A stretch of DNA of 64,000 nt from Gammaproteobacteria bacterium (GTDB lineage Bacteria; Pseudomonadota; Gammaproteobacteria; Steroidobacterales; Steroidobacteraceae), in assembly GCA_025358295.1 (NCBI GenBank), contig JANYJY010000043.1:17614-81613 (forward strand), written 5' to 3'. Positions 34,798 through 43,536 of the stretch are shown here, piece by piece; positions within the stretch are counted from its first letter, which is position 1; every line of letters begins with the position of its first letter. The translations under genes and the position numbers were made by a program. The notes below the pieces were generated by a model. It searched no databases. It saw only the letters and a list, made by a program, of their open reading frames with translations, and had not been told where the DNA came from.

Positions 34798-34875
34798 CAG
34801 GGTCAAGCGCGCGATTTGAGATCTGAATTTGCTTCAGAGTCTGCATCAACACATTTTATTCAGGAGTGATTTGCA

Positions 34876-35304
34876 ATGACCGTCATACGTTATGAGCCTT
34901 GGGCGCTCGTCAGCCGGCTCCAAAAAGACATCGATCGTTTGTTCGGCGCGCCGACCACGGCCGCGGATTCCGGCGCCTGGTTGCCGCCGGTGGATATACA
35001 CGAAGAGGCGAATCAATTCGCGTTGCACGTGGACCTGCCGGGCGTGGATCCCAAGGCCGTGGAAATCACCGCCGATCAAGGCGTGCTGACCATCCGCGGA
35101 CAGCGACAAGATGCGCGCCCGGAGTCGCGCGAGGGCTATCGTCGCGTGGAGCGCATTACGGGCGAATTCCAACGCCGTTTCAGTCTGCCCGATTCGGCCG
35201 ACACCCAAAACATCAAGGCGAAATTCGTCAACGGTGTGCTGGAAGTCGCGATTCCGAAACTGGCGCAGGTACAGCCCCACCGGATCACGGTGGAAGCCGC
35301 GTAA
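34876..35304 (+). CDS. Small heat-shock protein (Hsp20/alpha-crystallin)
   Basis: A 142-residue holdase. The alpha-crystallin domain runs from WLPPVDIHEEANQFALHVDLPGVDPKAVEI to VPH-like end, with the conserved GVLEVAIPK (A-x-x-x-n-G-v-L motif NGVLEVAIPK) at about 124-133. The N-terminal arm (LVSRLQKDIDRLFG) and short C-terminal tail (HRITVEAA) are typical. AGGAG lies 9 nt before ATG 34876. Expression is expected to rise on heat shock through the sigma-32-type promoter upstream. Confidence 0.95.
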   Translation: MTVIRYEPWALVSRLQKDIDRLFGAPTTAADSGAWLPPVDIHEEANQFALHVDLPGVDPKAVEITADQGVLTIRGQRQDARPESREGYRRVERITGEFQRRFSLPDSADTQNIKAKFVNGVLEVAIPKLAQVQPHRITVEAA

Positions 35305-35364
35305 GAGCACCCGCCGAGCGCACTCTTCCGTGTACTATCGCACCAAGAATCTTGGCGGCATTTG

Positions 35365-35390
35365 AGGCCGGACGAGGCATCGTCCGGCCT
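35365..35390 (+). terminator. Hairpin terminator after hsp20
   Basis: Perfect 11-bp stem (AGGCCGGACGA / TCGTCCGGCCT) with GGCA loop, followed by TAGTT rather than a clean U-run. It lies between hsp20 and the protease gene. Confidence 0.7.
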
Positions 35391-35433
35391 TAGTTGCGCC
35401 CGGCTAAGAACCCACTAACCGGAAGGACTGCGC

Positions 35434-36819
35434 ATGAATCTGCGTCTTAAATTTGCAGCGGCCACGCTCCTGACGGCCGCCTTCGCCTCACCGGCGATCG
35501 ATTTCCCCAGAATCTCGCACGCGGCGGTGCCTGCACCGGTCGCGGACGCGGCGCCGATGCCTTCGCTGGCCCCCATGGTCAAGCGGGTGTCGCCGGCCGT
35601 CGTGAACATTGCGACGCGCGGCACCATTAAAGAAGAGCCCGGACAGCGCAATCCGCTGCTCGACGATCCGTTCTTCCGCCGATTCTTCGATGCACCGCAG
35701 GATTCAAAGCCGCGCGAACGCCAATTTCAAAGCGCAGGGTCCGGCGTGATCGTCGATGCCAAGAACGGCTACATCATCACCAATCGTCACGTGGTGGAGA
35801 ACGCCAGCGAGATCACCATCACCCTGCTCGATAATCGCACTTTTTTGGCCAAGATCATCGGCAGCGATGAAGGCGCCGATCTCGCCGTATTGCAGGTCAA
35901 ACAATCCAATTTGACGGCCATGGCATTGGGGGACTCGACGCGGCTCGAAGTCGGCGACTATGTGGTTGCCATCGGCAATCCTTTCGGTTTGCAGCACACG
36001 GTGACCGCCGGCATCGTCAGTGCGCTGGGACGCTCGGGAATCAACCCGGACGGCTATGAGGATTTCATTCAGACCGATGCGTCCATCAATCCGGGAAATT
36101 CCGGTGGCGCGCTCGTGAACTTGCGAGGCGAATTGGTGGGCATCAACTCGGCCATATTGTCGCGCAGTGGCGGCAATATCGGCATCGGATTCGCGATTCC
36201 GGTCAATATGGTCAAGGGCGTCATGGACCAGTTGATCCGCTACGGGCAGGTCAAGCGAGGGGTGCTCGGCGTCAATATCTATAACGTAACCGCGGACATC
36301 GCCAAGGAATTCGGGCTGACCGAATCGAGCGGCGCGCTGGTCGCCGGCGTGGTGCAGGGCTCAGCGGCCGACCGTGCAGGTGTCAAAACGGGCGACATCA
36401 TTACCTCCATCAACGGCAACAACATGAAGGACGCCGGTGAACTGCGCAACACTATCGGCATGCTTCGCGTCGGTGACAAAGTGGAAATCGGTCTGCTGCG
36501 CGACGGCAAATCACGCAAAGTCACGGCGCTCATCGCCGAACGCGGCGACACTGAAACAGCCAACGCCGTCGATATCCACAAGGGTCTGGACGGCGCGGAA
36601 TTAAGTGATGCCCCGGACAGCGGCGGAGTTCTGGTGAAGGCCGTCGTGGAAGGCAGCCCCGCGGCGCAAAATGGCCTGCGCTCCAACGATTTGATCGTCG
36701 GTGTGGGCCGCACGCCAGTGGCAAATGCCAAGGCCTTCAAAGAAGCCGTGAAAAGCGCCAATGTGTTGGTGCTGAACGTCCGCCGTGGTTCCGTCGCCCA
36801 ACTGATTCAAATTCGCTGA
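35434..36819 (+). CDS. degP: DegP/DegQ-type periplasmic serine endoprotease (MucD-like)
   Basis: A 461-residue HtrA protease. Signal peptide at residues 1-31 or so. Trypsin-like domain with catalytic His (YIITNRHVVENA), Asp (EGADLAVLQV) and Ser (INPGNSGGALVN); LA-loop region rich in F/R (DDPFFRRFFDAP). Two PDZ domains follow (from GVLGVNIYNVTADIAKEFG and LDGAELSDAPDSGGVLVKAV). Degrades or refolds damaged envelope proteins. Co-directional with hsp20 but separated by a hairpin. Confidence 0.95.
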   Translation: MNLRLKFAAATLLTAAFASPAIDFPRISHAAVPAPVADAAPMPSLAPMVKRVSPAVVNIATRGTIKEEPGQRNPLLDDPFFRRFFDAPQDSKPRERQFQSAGSGVIVDAKNGYIITNRHVVENASEITITLLDNRTFLAKIIGSDEGADLAVLQVKQSNLTAMALGDSTRLEVGDYVVAIGNPFGLQHTVTAGIVSALGRSGINPDGYEDFIQTDASINPGNSGGALVNLRGELVGINSAILSRSGGNIGIGFAIPVNMVKGVMDQLIRYGQVKRGVLGVNIYNVTADIAKEFGLTESSGALVAGVVQGSAADRAGVKTGDIITSINGNNMKDAGELRNTIGMLRVGDKVEIGLLRDGKSRKVTALIAERGDTETANAVDIHKGLDGAELSDAPDSGGVLVKAVVEGSPAAQNGLRSNDLIVGVGRTPVANAKAFKEAVKSANVLVLNVRRGSVAQLIQIR

Positions 36820-36823
36820 TCGC

Positions 36824-37798
36824 ATGCGTCCCCAATCCATAGCCGTTCTCGGTGGCACCGGATTCCTGGGCACCCGCCTGGTCGCGCGCTTGATCAAGGA
36901 GGGTCGTCGGGTCACGGTACTGTCGCGAGATCGGGAGCAGCACAAGCACTTGTTGGTGCTGCCGGGACTCACGCTGGAAAATTGCGATGTGTACCAAGAG
37001 GCGCAGCTCAGTGAACACTTTCGCGGCAAGGACGTCGTCATCAATCTTGTGGGCATTCTCAATGAACGCGGATTCACCGGATCGGGCTTTCGCCGCGCGC
37101 ATGTTGAACTCACTCGGGGCGTGCTTCAGGCCGCGCGCTCCGCGGGGGTGACCCGTCTCCTACAAGTCTCTGCCCTGAAAGCCGCCGTAGGCGCCCCCAG
37201 CTACTATCTGAGCTCAAAGGGCGAGGCCGAGCAATTGATCCGCGAGTCCGGTCCCAGCCTCGATTGGACCATTTTTCAGCCGTCCGTCATGTTCGGTCCC
37301 GGAGACACGTTCCTGAATCGCTTTGCCGGATTGCTTGCCGCCATCCCTTGGGCTTTTCCTCTCGCACGGCCCAATGCGCGCTTTCAGCCGGTGCTGGTCG
37401 ACGATGTGGTCGAGGCCCTGCTCTGCTGTCTGCACGGCGGCGCCTCCAGCCGTCAAACCTACCAGCTCGGTGGACACCAAGTTTATTCCCTGCGCGAAAT
37501 CGTCGCCTTGGTGGCAAAACTCACCGGCCGGCGCCGGTGGATCTTCGGGCTGCCGGATTTCGCTGCGCGCATGCAGGGGTTCATCATGGACTTCGTGCCG
37601 GGTCGCCCCTTCTCCAGCGACAACTATCGATCGCTAACCATCGACAGTGTCTGCACCGAGGACGGCTTAGCCAGGCTCGGGCTCAAGCCGCAATCGATGC
37701 CGGCGTCCGCACGGCTGTACTTAGGTGCGCTCGAGGACAACGCACGTCTCAGCCACAACCGCGCAAGTGCGGGTCGCAAACAGGCCATCCGTCCCTAG
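36824..37798 (+). CDS. NDUFA9-like NAD(P)-binding protein (complex I-associated SDR-type)
   Basis: A 324-residue extended/atypical SDR. N-terminal VLGGTGFLGTRLVARLIKEGRRVTVLSRD, VINLVGILNERGF, and LQVSALKAAVGAPSYYLSSKGEAEQLIRES (YxxSK-like) followed by FQPSVMFGPGDTFLNRFAGLL are those of the NDUFA9/YlbE group. Often a housekeeping gene of unknown exact role; link to complex I or quinone/lipid metabolism is suggested by the eukaryotic homologue. It starts 4 bp after the degP stop, so likely co-transcribed. Confidence 0.88.
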   Translation: MRPQSIAVLGGTGFLGTRLVARLIKEGRRVTVLSRDREQHKHLLVLPGLTLENCDVYQEAQLSEHFRGKDVVINLVGILNERGFTGSGFRRAHVELTRGVLQAARSAGVTRLLQVSALKAAVGAPSYYLSSKGEAEQLIRESGPSLDWTIFQPSVMFGPGDTFLNRFAGLLAAIPWAFPLARPNARFQPVLVDDVVEALLCCLHGGASSRQTYQLGGHQVYSLREIVALVAKLTGRRRWIFGLPDFAARMQGFIMDFVPGRPFSSDNYRSLTIDSVCTEDGLARLGLKPQSMPASARLYLGALEDNARLSHNRASAGRKQAIRP

Positions 37799-37828
37799 CG
37801 ACGCCGATACGGTCCGCGGACCCAGCGA

Positions 37829-39277
37829 TCAATACTCGCTCAGCAGATCGATGTCGTCGATGCGCGCATCCGGCGCATAAGTCACGGTATAGAACTCGAC
37901 CATGTCTTGCTCCTCAACACGGTAGACCCGCCGCCCATGGCGGCCATCACGTTCCTCCGCAAGAGTAAGACTCAATATCGGCCCTCGCTCCCGCAAATTA
38001 CGCCGCAGTGTATTCATCGCGGAAGGAACGAGCCGGCCGGCCGCCGCCGCGGTGAGACGAGCGGCATCGTTGCCATCACGCGCGATTTTGTCGAGAAATG
38101 CCCTGAATTCCCGGGTTCTTCCGGGATCTGAATCGGCCCAGGACTCCGGATAGGTCTTAAGCTCGGGATCCACCAGTCCCGCCACGGCATGGCTCAACCG
38201 CTCGGTTCGGCACAAGGACAGATTGGTCAACAGTATGACGGTCAGTTTTTTGTCCACGTAGCGCGACACGACGGCCTGGAATCCCTGCCAGTTGCCGTCG
38301 TATTCCACGAGTCGGTGATCGCGCAGACGGTTATTCTCCCAGCCGTAGCCATAGTGATAAAGCGGCCGCCCGCCGTCGCGATGAGCATCAACCCGCCACA
38401 TCCGTTCGAGTTGCGCCTGCGGGAGGATTGCATCGCCGTACAGCGCGCGATCCCATTTCATGAGATCCAGAACCGTGGAATACAAACTTCCATCCGCGGT
38501 CCGGTTCAGTGCCGGCGATACATAGGATTGGTTGTACAGCGCCCCGTTCGCGGCCTTCTCGTAACCGCTGGCACGGTGGAGAACGATGTCGTGGTCGGAA
38601 ATCACCCGCGTTTGCTTCATTCCGAGCGGCCCAAACACCCTTTGCTGCAAGAAATCTCCGTAGAACATGCCGGAGACGCGGTTGATGACCAAACCCAAAA
38701 GCACGTAACCGGTGTCGCTGTAGGACACATCCGTCCCAGGCTCGAAATCCAACGGCTGCCCGGCGGCGAGCCGCAACAGTTCCGAATCGGTGTAGTCGTG
38801 GACCATGTCCAGCAGCTGCCGTTCCGGGGTCGTGAACTGCGGTATCCCCGATTGGTGATTCAACATCAGTCGCAAGGTGACCCTGCCCCAGGTCGGCGGA
38901 ACTTCCGGCAGATATTTCTCGAGCGGATCATCCAGATCGAGCTTGTGATCGTCGGCGAGCATCATCACGGCGACCGCGGTGAATTGCTTGCCGACTGAGC
39001 CGATTTGGTACACGGTTTGTGGCGTTGCCGCGACGGCATGTTCGAGCGTGGCCACCCCGTAGCTTTTGACATACAGGGGCTCGCCGTTCTTCGCGATGGC
39101 CAGCGATATGCCCGGAATTCCTTGCCGGCGCATCTCGGATTGAATAAAACCATCGATAGCCGCGGTAGAATGCGCGCGCGAAACATGATTTGGACGGGCC
39201 GGCGCCTGCCGGTCTTTCGCATGCAATGGATTCGACGCCAACAATATGAAAATGACCAGCATCTTCGTGCGATACAT
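37829..39277 (-). CDS. Serine beta-lactamase-like hydrolase, exported
   Basis: A 482-residue protein with a signal peptide (MYRTKMLVIFILLASNPLHA). Class C beta-lactamase/DD-peptidase fold: nucleophile SVGK in QIGSVGKQFTAVAVMMLADDH, YxN-type YSDTGYVLLGLVI and a C-terminal extension after the catalytic domain. ATG 39277 has AAGGG with an 8-nt spacer. Substrate unknown (D-amino acid peptides, esters or beta-lactams are possible). Divergent from the DgcN-like gene. Confidence 0.88.
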   Translation of the reverse strand: MYRTKMLVIFILLASNPLHAKDRQAPARPNHVSRAHSTAAIDGFIQSEMRRQGIPGISLAIAKNGEPLYVKSYGVATLEHAVAATPQTVYQIGSVGKQFTAVAVMMLADDHKLDLDDPLEKYLPEVPPTWGRVTLRLMLNHQSGIPQFTTPERQLLDMVHDYTDSELLRLAAGQPLDFEPGTDVSYSDTGYVLLGLVINRVSGMFYGDFLQQRVFGPLGMKQTRVISDHDIVLHRASGYEKAANGALYNQSYVSPALNRTADGSLYSTVLDLMKWDRALYGDAILPQAQLERMWRVDAHRDGGRPLYHYGYGWENNRLRDHRLVEYDGNWQGFQAVVSRYVDKKLTVILLTNLSLCRTERLSHAVAGLVDPELKTYPESWADSDPGRTREFRAFLDKIARDGNDAARLTAAAAGRLVPSAMNTLRRNLRERGPILSLTLAEERDGRHGRRVYRVEEQDMVEFYTVTYAPDARIDDIDLLSEY

Positions 39278-39310
39278 TAATAACCCTTCGGCCGTGTGCG
39301 GGAACTGACT

Positions 39311-40318
39311 ATGCATCGATTGCGCAAACCCTATCTACTTTTTCTTGGTGATGTTAAGGACAATCTGACGGCGAAGACAGCCTTCGGCCTCAAAGACTGG
39401 TGTCCGCAGGACGTCGTGGGCGAATGGAGTCTGCCGGGATGCGGTGTCACGCTTGGACTTCCTCGAATGACTCCCCAGGAAGCCGCGGCGCGTGGCGCCG
39501 GATCGATCATGGTGGGCATCGCACCCACCGGCGGAAAGTTGCCGCCGCACTGGGTCGCCGAGCTGGTGGCAGCCGCTGATGCCGGACTGGACGTCGTGAG
39601 TGGTCTGCACACTCGCCTAACCTCCTTCCCCGAGCTGGTGCAGGCAGCCTCGCGACGCGGAGTCCGCTTGATCGACGTGCGGCACGGCGAGAGAACCTAT
39701 GGAGCGGCGACAGGTCGCAAACGTAGCGGCAAGCGGGTTTTGACCGTCGGTACGGACTGCGCGCTGGGAAAAAAATACACCGCACTGGCGCTGGCCAAAA
39801 ACCTCAAAGGCCGTGGGATTTCCGCATCCTTTCGAGCGACCGGCCAAACCGGCATCATGATTTCCGGCGAAGGAATCGCCATCGACGCGGTCATAGCCGA
39901 CTTCATCGCAGGCGCTGCGGAACAACTCTCGCCGGACAACAATCCGGCTCATTGGGACGTGATCGAAGGGCAGGGCTCGCTGTATCATCCTGCCTATGCA
40001 GGCGTGACCCTGGGCCTATTGCATGGCTCGCAGCCCGACGCCATCGTGCTGTGTCATGACCCGTCGCGCCGTACCATCGATGAGTATCCTGAGTTTCCGA
40101 TTCCCGATTTGCGCGTGGCCATCGACGACTATCTGCGCGCGGGGCGGCTCACCAATCGAGCCATTCGCTGCGTTGGCTTGAGCATCAATTCCTCGAGTCT
40201 GTCCGATACGGAATGCGACGACTATTTTCGGCGCCTGCGTGCCGAATTAGATCTGCCGGTGTGCGACCCCGTGCGTACGGGAGTCGATGCAATCGCGTCC
40301 GCGCTGCTCGAACCCTAA
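39311..40318 (+). CDS. dgcN: DUF1611 protein, DgcN-like D-glutamate N-acetyltransferase
   Basis: 335 residues from ATG 39311 (MHRLRKPYLLFLGDVKDNLTAKTA); GTG 39296 is also in frame. Features: P-loop-like GTDCALGKKYTALALAKNLK, FRATGQTGIMISGEGIAIDAV, DVIEGQGSLYHPAYAGVTLGLLHGS and VGLSINSSSLSD, all typical of DUF1611. Family members have been described as D-glutamate N-acetyltransferases (DgcN) working with the epimerase DgcA. No dgcA is present here, so function is by homology only. Overlaps the downstream convergent gene by 4 bp. Confidence 0.85.
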   Translation: MHRLRKPYLLFLGDVKDNLTAKTAFGLKDWCPQDVVGEWSLPGCGVTLGLPRMTPQEAAARGAGSIMVGIAPTGGKLPPHWVAELVAAADAGLDVVSGLHTRLTSFPELVQAASRRGVRLIDVRHGERTYGAATGRKRSGKRVLTVGTDCALGKKYTALALAKNLKGRGISASFRATGQTGIMISGEGIAIDAVIADFIAGAAEQLSPDNNPAHWDVIEGQGSLYHPAYAGVTLGLLHGSQPDAIVLCHDPSRRTIDEYPEFPIPDLRVAIDDYLRAGRLTNRAIRCVGLSINSSSLSDTECDDYFRRLRAELDLPVCDPVRTGVDAIASALLEP

Positions 40319-41316
40319 CGCTCCGGCCAGCGCAGCCCGGCGAAGGCCAGCGCCGCCGGATACGGCTCCGGGTAATTGCGGTTGGTCAGCATGATCACGG
40401 TCAAGCGACGTTTAGGGAATCGCACGATGACATTGCGAAAGCCGAGGGACTCACCTGAATGCCAAACGCTGTCGCCGCTGATGCGCCAGCCGAAGCCATA
40501 TTGAACGGCCGGCTCGTCGGTCGGGCTTGCGGGCGCGAACAACAGACGCAGCGATGCCGGGCGCAAAAGGCGGTCGTCATACAGCGCCGCATCCCATTTC
40601 GCCAGATCGTCGATGGAAGAATAGACGCCGCCGTCGCCGAGCGTCGCGCTGGTGGCACTCTGATCGCTGCGCAGCCACGCATTTCGAATGAGACTGTAGC
40701 CGTAGGCGCGATGCGGCACCGTCGAAATGCCTGCTTCGAACGCTAGGGTGTCATGCATGCCGAGCGGCCGGAAAATTCGCTCGCGCAAAAAGACGGCAAA
40801 ATCCCTGCCCGCGGCCCGCTCCACGATGAGCGCCAGCAACGAATAGCCGCTGTTGCTGTAACGATAGCCCGATCCCGGCCGAAAATAGCCGCGATCCTCC
40901 GCCTCCAAGAGCTTAAGCACGTCGGCGTCGTGCAATTGCGCGGTTGCTCCAAGTGGAATTAGAGCCTCGAAATCGACGAGACCGGACCGATGCGCAAGCA
41001 GGTGGCGAATGATCATCTCATCCGCGGCCGGCGGCAGAGTCGGCAACCAGCTGCGCACGGGATCATCGATGGACAACCGTCCCTCTTCGGCCAGCAGCAG
41101 GATCGCGGCGGACGTAAATTGCTTGGTCACCGACGCCAGACGGTAATTTGTCGCTGTGCTCGATGCGATCCCGTTCTCGACATCGGCGAGGCCGTAAGCA
41201 CGGCGACACAGGGAAATGCCGTCGCGCACGACCAGCACGCCGGCGCCCGGGACCGCGCCCTGGTATGCGCCTAGCAACGCATCGACCGTTTGCATCGGCG
41301 TAGGGATCGCCTGCAC
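40315..41316 (-). CDS. Serine beta-lactamase-like hydrolase, no signal peptide
   Basis: A 333-residue protein with the DD-peptidase fold: SVTK (RLASVTKQFTSAAILLLAEEGRLS), YSNSGYSLLALIVERAAG and the C-terminal WHSGESLGFRN (HxG). No signal sequence is visible, so probably cytoplasmic. Substrate unknown. Together with the exported homologue it flanks the DgcN-like gene. Confidence 0.88.
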   Translation of the reverse strand: MQAIPTPMQTVDALLGAYQGAVPGAGVLVVRDGISLCRRAYGLADVENGIASSTATNYRLASVTKQFTSAAILLLAEEGRLSIDDPVRSWLPTLPPAADEMIIRHLLAHRSGLVDFEALIPLGATAQLHDADVLKLLEAEDRGYFRPGSGYRYSNSGYSLLALIVERAAGRDFAVFLRERIFRPLGMHDTLAFEAGISTVPHRAYGYSLIRNAWLRSDQSATSATLGDGGVYSSIDDLAKWDAALYDDRLLRPASLRLLFAPASPTDEPAVQYGFGWRISGDSVWHSGESLGFRNVIVRFPKRRLTVIMLTNRNYPEPYPAALAFAGLRWPER

Positions 41317-41325
41317 GCAGCTGCT

Positions 41326-42240
41326 CTAACGCGCAGACGGCGCGCCCGGTCCCGGGAACTCGCGGGCGGCGGCAACCAACCATTCACGAAACTGCGCCAC
41401 TTTAGGCAGAGTCAGGAAATTTTTTGGGCATACGAAGTAGTACGCCGATCCGTAGGGCAGCGCGCCGCGTCCCGCCAGCCGCAGGGTTCCTTTGTGCAAC
41501 GCTCGGGTGACCAGCGTCCACCGGGCCAGCACATATCCGAGGCCTTCCTCCGCCGCGGTGAGCAGTCCGGCCGAATCCTCGATACTCGGCGCACGCGACA
41601 ACCAGGCAGCTTCCTCGCCGGTTTGGCTCCAAACGCTCCACGGCTCGTCGCCGCTCTCGAGCAGAGGGAACTTACCGAGTTTCGTGCCGCGTTCGATCAT
41701 GCCGTATTGCTTGATGAGATCCGGACTGGCAACCGGCACCAACCAATCGTCCAGCAGTTTCTCGCAGTGCAGGTTGGGATAGTTGCCATGACCGAAGCGG
41801 ATGGCCACGTGGTTGTTGGAGCGAGAAAAATCCACCAGCTCGCGCGAGGTGTGGAAACGCAGTTCTATGTTCGGATATTTTCGCCGAAACGAGCGAATAC
41901 GCGGCAGCAGCCAAATTTGCAGGAACGACGACAGCATACTGATCTGCAGCGGACCGGCGCGGCGATGGTGTTTGATCTGCTGCAAGGCCGATTCGAGCTG
42001 CTCGAGTCCAGCTCTTACGGCAGGCAGCAATTCGAGGCCTTCGTCCGTGATTTCCACCCGCCGACCGTTGCGACGAAACAGCGGCACCTGGATGTAGCCT
42101 TCCAATGACTTGATTTGCTGGCTGACCGCAGCTGGCGTGACATTGAGCGAATCGGCAGCCGCCGAGAAACTTAAGCGCGTGGCCACCGCCTCGAATACGC
42201 GCAACGCGCCCAATGGCAATCGATCGTAAGTCGTCGGCAC
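41326..42240 (-). CDS. LysR-family regulator (GcvA-like)
   Basis: A 304-residue regulator. The N-terminal winged HTH reads LPLGALRVFEAVATRLSFSAAADSLNVTPAAVSQQIKSLE, followed by the effector domain (GPLQISMLSSFLQIWLLPRIRSFRRKYPNIELRFHTSRE). The pattern is that of the GcvA/AmpR subgroup. Divergent from the micro-operon at 42344, with a T-N11-A dyad directly upstream of its start. AmpR-type regulators often control beta-lactamase or amino-acid genes, but the target here is inferred. Confidence 0.9.
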   Translation of the reverse strand: MPTTYDRLPLGALRVFEAVATRLSFSAAADSLNVTPAAVSQQIKSLEGYIQVPLFRRNGRRVEITDEGLELLPAVRAGLEQLESALQQIKHHRRAGPLQISMLSSFLQIWLLPRIRSFRRKYPNIELRFHTSRELVDFSRSNNHVAIRFGHGNYPNLHCEKLLDDWLVPVASPDLIKQYGMIERGTKLGKFPLLESGDEPWSVWSQTGEEAAWLSRAPSIEDSAGLLTAAEEGLGYVLARWTLVTRALHKGTLRLAGRGALPYGSAYYFVCPKNFLTLPKVAQFREWLVAAAREFPGPGAPSAR

Positions 42241-42242
42241 TG

Positions 42243-42255
42243 TAAGTTTTCCTTA
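42243..42255. promoter_or_regulatory. Candidate LysR box
   Basis: TAAGTTTTCCTTA is a T-N11-A dyad (TAAG / CTTA), directly upstream of the lysR start and about 90 bp before the micro-operon. Fits an autoregulatory or divergent-control site. Confidence 0.5.
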
Positions 42256-42343
42256 ACCGACTGTCAGACACTGCGTTTGTAGCTGATGAACGCTGGGAGC
42301 AAGGTGTCTTCGGTCGGAATCTGCAATCGCTCAGGAGTACATC

Positions 42344-42469
42344 ATGAACGAAATCAATCTAGCCGCAAGGGTCGCGCAAGGGCTGCTTGCCATCGCCATT
42401 GTCGTGGCCATCGGTTTGGCTTTTCAGTTGACTATTATCTACGAAGGAGGTGGAATTTATGCCCTCTGA
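42344..42469 (+). CDS. 41-residue single-pass membrane protein
   Basis: MNEINLAARVAQGLLAIAIVV begins a 41-residue frame ending IYEGGGIYAL. One membrane helix spans about residues 11-32. AGGAG sits 7 nt upstream of ATG 42344, which makes translation likely. Small stand-alone helices of this kind often modulate a larger membrane partner (for example CydX/KdpF-type subunits), but no partner is adjacent. No family recognised. Confidence 0.6.
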   Translation: MNEINLAARVAQGLLAIAIVVAIGLAFQLTIIYEGGGIYAL

Positions 42470-42521
42470 GACAGACGTATCCTATGAGTGGCTGCAGACG
42501 ATGGCGTCGCGCTTCTCTTGA
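42459..42521 (+). CDS. Possible 20-residue peptide with perfect Shine-Dalgarno
   Basis: MPSETDVSYEWLQTMASRFS is preceded by AAGGAGGT (42444-42451) with a 7-nt spacer, a full anti-16S match. It overlaps the 41-residue frame by 11 bp and runs 40 bp into the 3' end of the minus-strand peptidase. The Shine-Dalgarno also codes Glu-Gly-Gly in the upstream peptide, so it could be incidental. Confidence 0.35.
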   Translation: MPSETDVSYEWLQTMASRFS

Positions 42522-43534
42522 TCGAGTTTCGCCAGTTCGCGGGCTCGGGCGTAGAAGGCGGCGAGGTCGCCGCCCACCGCCTTCAGCTCACGCGCGAATC
42601 CCGGTACGCAGTTGAAATAGGTGGCGACCGAGGCGAGATGGGCGTTGTTGAGATCCTCATCGAACCAGGATTCGTAGGGTGCGTGCCCACCCCAATCAGC
42701 TTTCAGCTGCGCGAAGGATGCCCGCATGGCATCGAACGCAGCGCGTTTCTTGCGTCGCATCTGTTCGGGCGGGAGTCCGGAGGAATAGACGGCCCGCAGG
42801 TCGGCCCGGGTCGCGCTCAGCAATGCCACGACCTTGAGATAGTGCTCCTGTTGCCACAGGTGCCCGGCTAAATCCGCCCCGCGCCCTTGTGATGCCAGCC
42901 AACGACGCACGCCCTCTTCTTCGACCGTCGTGGCAAGTGCTTCATTGAAGGCGGAGTCATCCGGCACGTACAGGAGCTGGTGGGTAAGCTCGTGAAATAT
43001 GATTGCCGCCAACTCCACATCGTTCCAGCCCATCATGGTGCTGAGCACGGGATCGTTAAAATGACCCAGGGTGGAGTATGCCGCGACACCGCCGACGGCG
43101 ACGTCGAGACCCTGTCCTTGCAGGCGCGACGCATAGTGGCGCGCCCGATCCTCGACGAAGTAGCCACGGTAGGTGACGCAGCCCACGACCGGGTAGCACC
43201 ACCGCTTCGCATCGACCGAAAACTCCGGCGCGGCCACCACGTTCCACACCACGTAGCGGCGGCCCACGTCCGCGTAGCTGCGATAACTGCCGTTATCCGG
43301 CAATCCCAAATTATGGCTGGCAAAGTCGCGAATGGCCGCAACCGACTCGAGCTGGGCTCGCAAGGTGGGCGGCGTCGCGGCCGCGCCGATCACCCGGCTG
43401 ATGGGCTCGCGCTTGGACATCAGCGCCAGTTGGCCTTGAACGCTCTGCAGCAAGTAGCAGCCGCCGCTGCCGACCGCGATTAGGGCGAGGGCCAAGCCCG
43501 CACGGATCGCCGCTCTTATGCTGGTAATATTCAC
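42482..43534 (-). CDS. Putative zinc aminopeptidase lipoprotein (COG4324)
   Basis: A 350-residue protein with a lipoprotein-type signal (LALALIAVGSGGC, lipobox GSGGC). HExxH zinc motif in ELAAIIFHELTHQLLYVPDDSAFNEALATTVEEEG, with the downstream Glu as probable third ligand. The family carries the annotation putative aminopeptidase. The start is GTG 43534, only 2 bp from the cca start on the other strand, with no ribosome-binding site visible. Confidence 0.88.
   Translation of the reverse strand: MNITSIRAAIRAGLALALIAVGSGGCYLLQSVQGQLALMSKREPISRVIGAAATPPTLRAQLESVAAIRDFASHNLGLPDNGSYRSYADVGRRYVVWNVVAAPEFSVDAKRWCYPVVGCVTYRGYFVEDRARHYASRLQGQGLDVAVGGVAAYSTLGHFNDPVLSTMMGWNDVELAAIIFHELTHQLLYVPDDSAFNEALATTVEEEGVRRWLASQGRGADLAGHLWQQEHYLKVVALLSATRADLRAVYSSGLPPEQMRRKKRAAFDAMRASFAQLKADWGGHAPYESWFDEDLNNAHLASVATYFNCVPGFARELKAVGGDLAAFYARARELAKLDQEKRDAIVCSHS
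43522..43530 (+). promoter_or_regulatory. Extended -10 element of cca
   Basis: TG (43522-43523), one base, then TAATAT (43525-43530) lies 6 bp before ATG 43537, which would put the transcript start at or next to the A of the ATG. No convincing -35. Confidence 0.4.
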
Positions 43535-43536
43535 GC

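Larger units (their letters stand above)
34338..34875. promoter_or_regulatory. Large divergent regulatory region nrdJ / hsp20
   Basis: A 538-bp non-coding region with an AT-rich core (about 34520-34600), two NrdR-box-like palindromes, two DnaA-box matches and a sigma-32-type promoter; each is listed separately. I looked for the conserved cores of a cobalamin riboswitch on the minus strand before nrdJ and did not find them. Confidence 0.7.
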
